Positions 7,073 to 9,896 of a stretch of 9,896 nt of DNA are shown in pieces. Below the pieces are notes generated by a model. The model worked only from the letters and a program-made list of their open reading frames with translations, did not search any database and was not told where the DNA came from. Position 1 is the stretch's first letter; every line of letters starts with the position of its first letter. The stretch is from JANYGA01 sp043743145. GTDB taxonomy: Bacteria > Vulcanimicrobiota > Vulcanimicrobiia > Vulcanimicrobiales > Vulcanimicrobiaceae. Position numbers and translations under genes: made by a program. The stretch spans positions 1 through 9,896 of the forward strand of contig JAYTXC010000168.1 of the NCBI GenBank assembly GCA_043743145.1. Direction: 5' to 3'.

Positions 7073-7321
7073 CTAGCAGGCGTGGGTGCGGCAATACCGT
7101 GCGCGGATTGCGGCCTGGCGACGTGCGCGGGCGGCATCTTCTTCGCGTCGGATGCGGTGCTTGTGATTGATGTTCGTAATGATCACGCCCGCGGCGACGG
7201 CGGCAGCTGCGCCGCCGATGATGTTGCGCGTGCTGGCCTTGCCATCGGCGAGGGCGGGCGCCGCGAGAGGACCGGCAGCGAACGTTGCTGCGAGGAGACC
7301 GGCGATAATCGTTTGCTTCAT
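7073..7321 (-). CDS. Small exported/membrane protein, unknown function
   Basis: An 82-residue protein. Residues 1-25 look like a Sec signal peptide (Lys2, hydrophobic core, ALA before Asp26). Residues 32-51 form a second hydrophobic, Gly/Ala-rich helix (RNIIGGAAAAVAAGVIITNI). The tail, 52-82, is strongly basic with a few acids (HKHRIRREEDAARARRQ) and ends with two cysteines (Cys77, Cys82). The protein is thus either exported and re-inserted through the Gly-Ala helix, or spans the membrane twice. I do not recognise a characterised family; similar small proteins seem to occur in some poorly cultured GC-rich phyla, which is recollection only. I chose the ATG at 7321 over an in-frame ATG at 7363 because the signal peptide starts there and AGAAGG lies 8 bases upstream. 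It is the first gene of the minus-strand unit, divergent from apt, and 78 bases before the TonB-like gene. Confidence 0.75.
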   Translation of the reverse strand: MKQTIIAGLLAATFAAGPLAAPALADGKASTRNIIGGAAAAVAAGVIITNINHKHRIRREEDAARARRQAAIRARYCRTHAC

Positions 7322-7329
7322 GATGAGAA

Positions 7330-7335
7330 CCTTCT
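7330..7335 (-). promoter_or_regulatory. Ribosome binding site of small exported protein
   Basis: AGAAGG on the minus strand, 8 bases before the ATG at 7321. It decides in favour of the 82-residue product with a clean signal peptide over the 14-residue N-terminal extension. Confidence 0.65.
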
Positions 7336-7427
7336 GCCCGGTGGAGGGCCGACCGTAACGCATCGTCCCACGACGCTTACGTCACACTTCCCAACGTATC
7401 GGCGGTTCGATCGGTTCGCTTTCGTCA

Positions 7428-7440
7428 GGGCAGGGTGCCC
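7428..7440. repeat. Short hairpin upstream of apt
   Basis: GGGCA (7428-7432), three-base loop GGG, TGCCC (7436-7440): a perfect 5-base stem 26 bases before the apt start. There is no T-run after it. It might be an operator half-site pair or part of a 5' leader structure; chance is possible in GC-rich DNA. Confidence 0.3.
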
Positions 7441-7454
7441 GGTTCCCTAGGCCG

Positions 7455-7460
7455 CAGGAG
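7455..7460 (+). promoter_or_regulatory. Ribosome binding site of apt
   Basis: CAGGAG lies 6 bases before the apt ATG. It is embedded in the 10-base palindrome GGAGCGCTCC (7457-7466) that directly abuts the start codon, so the GGAG could pair weakly with the adjacent CTCC. Confidence 0.75.
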
Positions 7461-7466
7461 CGCTCC

Positions 7467-7979
7467 ATGCATATCGAGCCGCTGATTCGCGCCATTCCGG
7501 ATTTCCCGATCCCCGGTATTCTCTTTCGCGATATTACGCCGCTTCTCAAGGACGCGGGTGGTTTTCACGCCGCGATCGACCTCTTCGCCGAGCGCTACCG
7601 GAACGAGCAGATCGATCTCGTTGTCGCGATGGAGGCGCGCGGATATATTTTCGGAGCGCCGCTCGCCTACGCGCTCGGCGCGGGGTTCGTTCCGGTGCGT
7701 AAACCGGGCAAGCTCCCGAGCACGACCTACACGGAGTCGTACGCCCTCGAATACGGAACGAATTCGCTGCAGATCCACGATGATGCCGTCGGCCACGGTC
7801 AACGCGTGCTCGTCGTCGACGATCTCCTTGCAACGGGCGGAACGGCAGCGGCGACCGCGAGGCTTCTTGCCAAGCTCGGCGCGCACGTCGTCGGTTTCGG
7901 CTTTCTCATCGAACTCGTCGGCCTCGACGGCCGCGCGGCGCTCGCGCCACACGACGTAACGGCATTTCTGAAATACTAG
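7467..7979 (+). CDS. apt: Adenine phosphoribosyltransferase
   Basis: Makes AMP from adenine and PRPP in one step of purine salvage; cytoplasmic, normally a dimer. The 170-residue length is the standard size of bacterial Apt. Family landmarks in order: PDFPIPGILFRDITPLL (11-27), AMEARGYIFG (54-63), the RKPGKLP adenine-side motif (78-84), the EYG stretch (95-97), and the PRPP-binding loop VLVVDDLLATGGT (114-126), whose two acids and TGGT are intact. LLAKLGAHVVGFGFLIEL (133-150) and a terminal L-K-Y also match. The start is supported by CAGGAG six bases upstream and by the family N-terminus. It lies 57 bases before rel on the same strand, an arrangement found in many bacteria, which ties purine salvage to the purine-derived alarmone made by Rel. 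The catalytic positions show no change. Confidence 0.97.
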   Translation: MHIEPLIRAIPDFPIPGILFRDITPLLKDAGGFHAAIDLFAERYRNEQIDLVVAMEARGYIFGAPLAYALGAGFVPVRKPGKLPSTTYTESYALEYGTNSLQIHDDAVGHGQRVLVVDDLLATGGTAAATARLLAKLGAHVVGFGFLIELVGLDGRAALAPHDVTAFLKY

Positions 7980-8023
7980 GTTTTGGGGGACGCCTTTGAA
8001 TTCTCGAGCGTCTATGGCACTAT

Positions 8024-8029
8024 AGGCGG
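8024..8029 (+). promoter_or_regulatory. Probable ribosome binding site of rel
   Basis: AGGCGG, one mismatch from AGGAGG, lies 7 bases before the ATG at 8037. It supports that start over the in-frame ATG at 8094, which would shorten the N-terminal helix of the hydrolase domain. Confidence 0.5.
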
Positions 8030-8036
8030 TAACCAT

Positions 8037-9896
8037 ATGCCCACAGATCAAATCGACGCCCTGATCACAAAAGTCCAATCATACGATAGGGCAATGGAAT
8101 CGTCGTGGCTCCGTGGTGTGTACGATCTCGCCAACGCCGCGCATGTCGGGCAGCGACGCGCATCGGGCGAAGAGTACATCGAACATCCCGTCGCCGTGGC
8201 GCGGATCCTGGCCGATATGGAGATGGATCGCCAAACGGTTGCCGCTGCGATCATGCACGACGTCGTCGAAGATACGATCATTACGAACGAGGAGGTCGCG
8301 GCGCGTTTCGGGCCCGAGATCGCCCAACTCGTCGAAGGCGTCACGAAGCTCACGCGTATTCCGTATCAATCCAAAGAAGACGCGCAAGTCGAGAATCTCC
8401 GCAAGATGTTCATGGCGATGGCCAAAGACATTCGCGTCATCATCATCAAGCTCGCCGATCGCTTGCACAACATGCGCACGCTGGGAAGTCTGCCGGAGGC
8501 GAAGCAGCGCGCGATCGCGCGCGAGACGATCGAGATCTACGCACCGATCGCGCATCGGTTAGGCATTTGGAAGATCAAGTGGGATCTCGAAGATCTCTGC
8601 TTGCGGTATCTCGAGCCCGAGATCTATCGCGAGATCGCCGATCGTGTCGCAAAGAAACGTGGCGAACGTGAGGTCACGGTCGAGAACGTTGTCGATCTTT
8701 TACGCGCGCAGTTCGGGAAGGTCGCGATCTCAGCCGAAGTCACGGGTCGGCCGAAACACTTCTACTCGATCTATACGAAATTAAAAAAAGGCCGCGATTT
8801 TTCCACGATTTACGATCTTACCGCGGTGCGCGTGATCGTCGATTCGGTAAAAGACTGTTACGGAGCGCTCGGAACCGTCCACTCGATTTGGAAGCCGATC
8901 CCCGGACGTTTTAAAGACTACATCGCGATGCCCAAGCCCAACATGTACCAATCGTTGCACACGACGGTCGTCGGGCCGGGCGGCGATCCGCTCGAAATAC
9001 AGATACGCACGCTCGAGATGCATCGCACGAGTGAGTACGGGATCGCGGCGCACTGGCGTTACAAAGAAGGCGGCAAGAACGACGCCTTCGAGCACAAACT
9101 CACGTGGCTGCGGTCGCTCCTCGAGTGGCAAAACGATATGCGCGATTCGCGCGCGTTCATGGAGAATCTCAAACTCGATCTCTTCGAGAATCAAGTTTTC
9201 ATCTTCTCACCGAAAGGCGACGTCTATCCGTTGCCGTCGGCTGCGACACCGCTCGACTTCGCCTATCAGGTACATACGGACGTCGGCAATCATTGCGTCG
9301 GAACGAAAGTCAACGGCAAGATCGTCCCGCTCGATTACCAATTGAAAAACGGCGATATCTGCGAGATCCTGGTCAATAAGAGTTCGCGACCATCGCTCGA
9401 CTGGCTTTCGATCGTGCGCACCTCGGGTGCGAAGCACAAGATCAAACAGTGGTTCCGCAAAGACCGCAAAGACGAAAACGTCGTTCTCGGTCAAGAGATG
9501 CTCGAACGCGAGCTCGTGCGCGAACACATGCGGCCCGAACTCGCGCGCGGCGAGGTGATCGAAAAAATCGCCAAGCGGATGAACTACGCGACGACGCCCG
9601 ATCTCTTCGCCGCGATCGGCTTCGGCGACGCGTCGGCGATGACGGTCCTCACGAAGCTCAAAGACGAAGCGAAAACCAACAACCTCATCGATATAACGAC
9701 GGTGCAACGCGTACCGGTACGCCGCATCGTTCGTAATTCCAGCGGCATCCGCATCGCGGGCGTCGACGACGTGCTCGTTCGGCTCTCGAAGTGTTGCAGT
9801 CCGGTACCGGGCGATCCGATTATGGGCTATGTAACGATCGGAAAGGGCGTCTCCGTCCATCGCGGCGATTGCCCCAACGTCGCGTACATGTCGGCA
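8037..9896 (+). CDS. rel: Bifunctional (p)ppGpp synthetase/hydrolase, 3'-truncated by window
   Basis: A long RelA/SpoT homologue that makes and degrades the stringent-response alarmone (p)ppGpp from ATP and GTP/GDP. The frame is open to the last base; 620 residues are visible and roughly 100 more, including the ACT/RRM domain, lie beyond the window. Hydrolase domain: RASGEEYIEHP with His50, HDVVEDT with His74-Asp75, KLADRLHNMRTL (138-149). Synthetase domain: TGRPKHFYSIY (236-246), YDLTAVRVIV (259-268), RFKD at 291-294, YQSLHTT (304-310), EIQIRT. The RxKD form (not ExDD of RelA), with an intact HD site, indicates a bifunctional Rel/SpoT-type enzyme. TGS domain about 385-447, helical domain about 460-555, and zinc-finger-like/CC domain with Cys586, Cys587, His608 and Cys612. 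The start at 8037 gives the usual 40 or so residues before the first motif. Probably cotranscribed with apt. Confidence 0.97.
   Translation, partial: MPTDQIDALITKVQSYDRAMESSWLRGVYDLANAAHVGQRRASGEEYIEHPVAVARILADMEMDRQTVAAAIMHDVVEDTIITNEEVAARFGPEIAQLVEGVTKLTRIPYQSKEDAQVENLRKMFMAMAKDIRVIIIKLADRLHNMRTLGSLPEAKQRAIARETIEIYAPIAHRLGIWKIKWDLEDLCLRYLEPEIYREIADRVAKKRGEREVTVENVVDLLRAQFGKVAISAEVTGRPKHFYSIYTKLKKGRDFSTIYDLTAVRVIVDSVKDCYGALGTVHSIWKPIPGRFKDYIAMPKPNMYQSLHTTVVGPGGDPLEIQIRTLEMHRTSEYGIAAHWRYKEGGKNDAFEHKLTWLRSLLEWQNDMRDSRAFMENLKLDLFENQVFIFSPKGDVYPLPSAATPLDFAYQVHTDVGNHCVGTKVNGKIVPLDYQLKNGDICEILVNKSSRPSLDWLSIVRTSGAKHKIKQWFRKDRKDENVVLGQEMLERELVREHMRPELARGEVIEKIAKRMNYATTPDLFAAIGFGDASAMTVLTKLKDEAKTNNLIDITTVQRVPVRRIVRNSSGIRIAGVDDVLVRLSKCCSPVPGDPIMGYVTIGKGVSVHRGDCPNVAYMSA

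Larger units (their letters stand above)
7322..7466. promoter_or_regulatory. Divergent intergenic region with promoters for both units
   Basis: This 145-base region separates the minus-strand five-gene unit from apt-rel, so promoters for both directions are expected here. I could not find a convincing -35/-10 pair in either direction. It contains a short hairpin (7428-7440) and a palindrome overlapping the apt ribosome binding site (7457-7466). The assignment rests on gene orientation alone. Confidence 0.5.

Noticed and set aside
7996..8026. Possible rel promoter TTGAAT ... TATAGG
   Set aside because: The spacing is 19 bases and the -10 is only partial; the implied start would fall nearly on the ATG and on the probable ribosome binding site.
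7425..8078. A 217-codon minus-strand frame opposite apt
   Set aside because: It runs antisense across apt and the rel start; apt is unambiguous and this translation shows no family feature.
9207..9860. A 217-codon minus-strand frame opposite rel
   Set aside because: Antisense to the TGS-to-zinc-finger part of Rel; composition typical of a GC-rich shadow.

Overview
The window is 9.9 kb of gene-dense, GC-rich (by eye about 60%) bacterial chromosome. I see no RNA gene, insertion sequence, phage gene or CRISPR array. The two housekeeping genes at the right end, apt and a long rel/spoT-type gene, mark it as core chromosome. The small exported protein carrying a 'TRNIIGGAAAAVAAGVI' stretch, the TonB-like protein full of PTP repeats, and the overall codon style recall Candidatus Eremiobacterota/Vulcanimicrobiota genomes. 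That placement is an impression of low certainty, not a demonstration.

Left block, plus strand (1-2538): the 3' part of a gamma-glutamyltransferase gene, entered in mid-frame, followed after about 195 bases by a serine alpha/beta-hydrolase. This hydrolase is convergent, with only 3 bases between stop codons, to the next block.

Middle block, minus strand (7321 down to 2542): five genes in one direction with gaps of 78, 63, 33 and 10 bases, probably one transcription unit. In transcription order they are: an 82-residue small exported/membrane protein; a TonB-like protein with an N-terminal anchor, Pro-rich and Gly-rich linkers and a small C-terminal domain; an ANL-superfamily acyl-CoA synthetase close to the malonyl-CoA synthetase (MatB) type; a clostripain-family (C11) cysteine peptidase without a signal peptide; and a second alpha/beta-hydrolase. 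The last two are close enough to be translationally coupled. The mixture (envelope proteins, acyl activation, peptidase, esterase) matches no pathway I know. It is the least conventional part of the window.

Right block, plus strand (7467-9896): adenine phosphoribosyltransferase (apt) followed 57 bases later by a bifunctional (p)ppGpp synthetase/hydrolase (rel), cut by the window edge before its C-terminal ACT domain. The apt-rel pair is a classical bacterial linkage between purine salvage and the stringent response. The 145-base divergent region between the small exported protein and apt must hold the promoters of both units.

Nothing here clearly proves a new biological system. The items most worth a second look are the cytoplasmic-looking C11 peptidase with an altered catalytic-Cys context, the MatB-like enzyme lacking the expected malonate-binding arginine, and the two uncharacterised envelope proteins that head the same operon.
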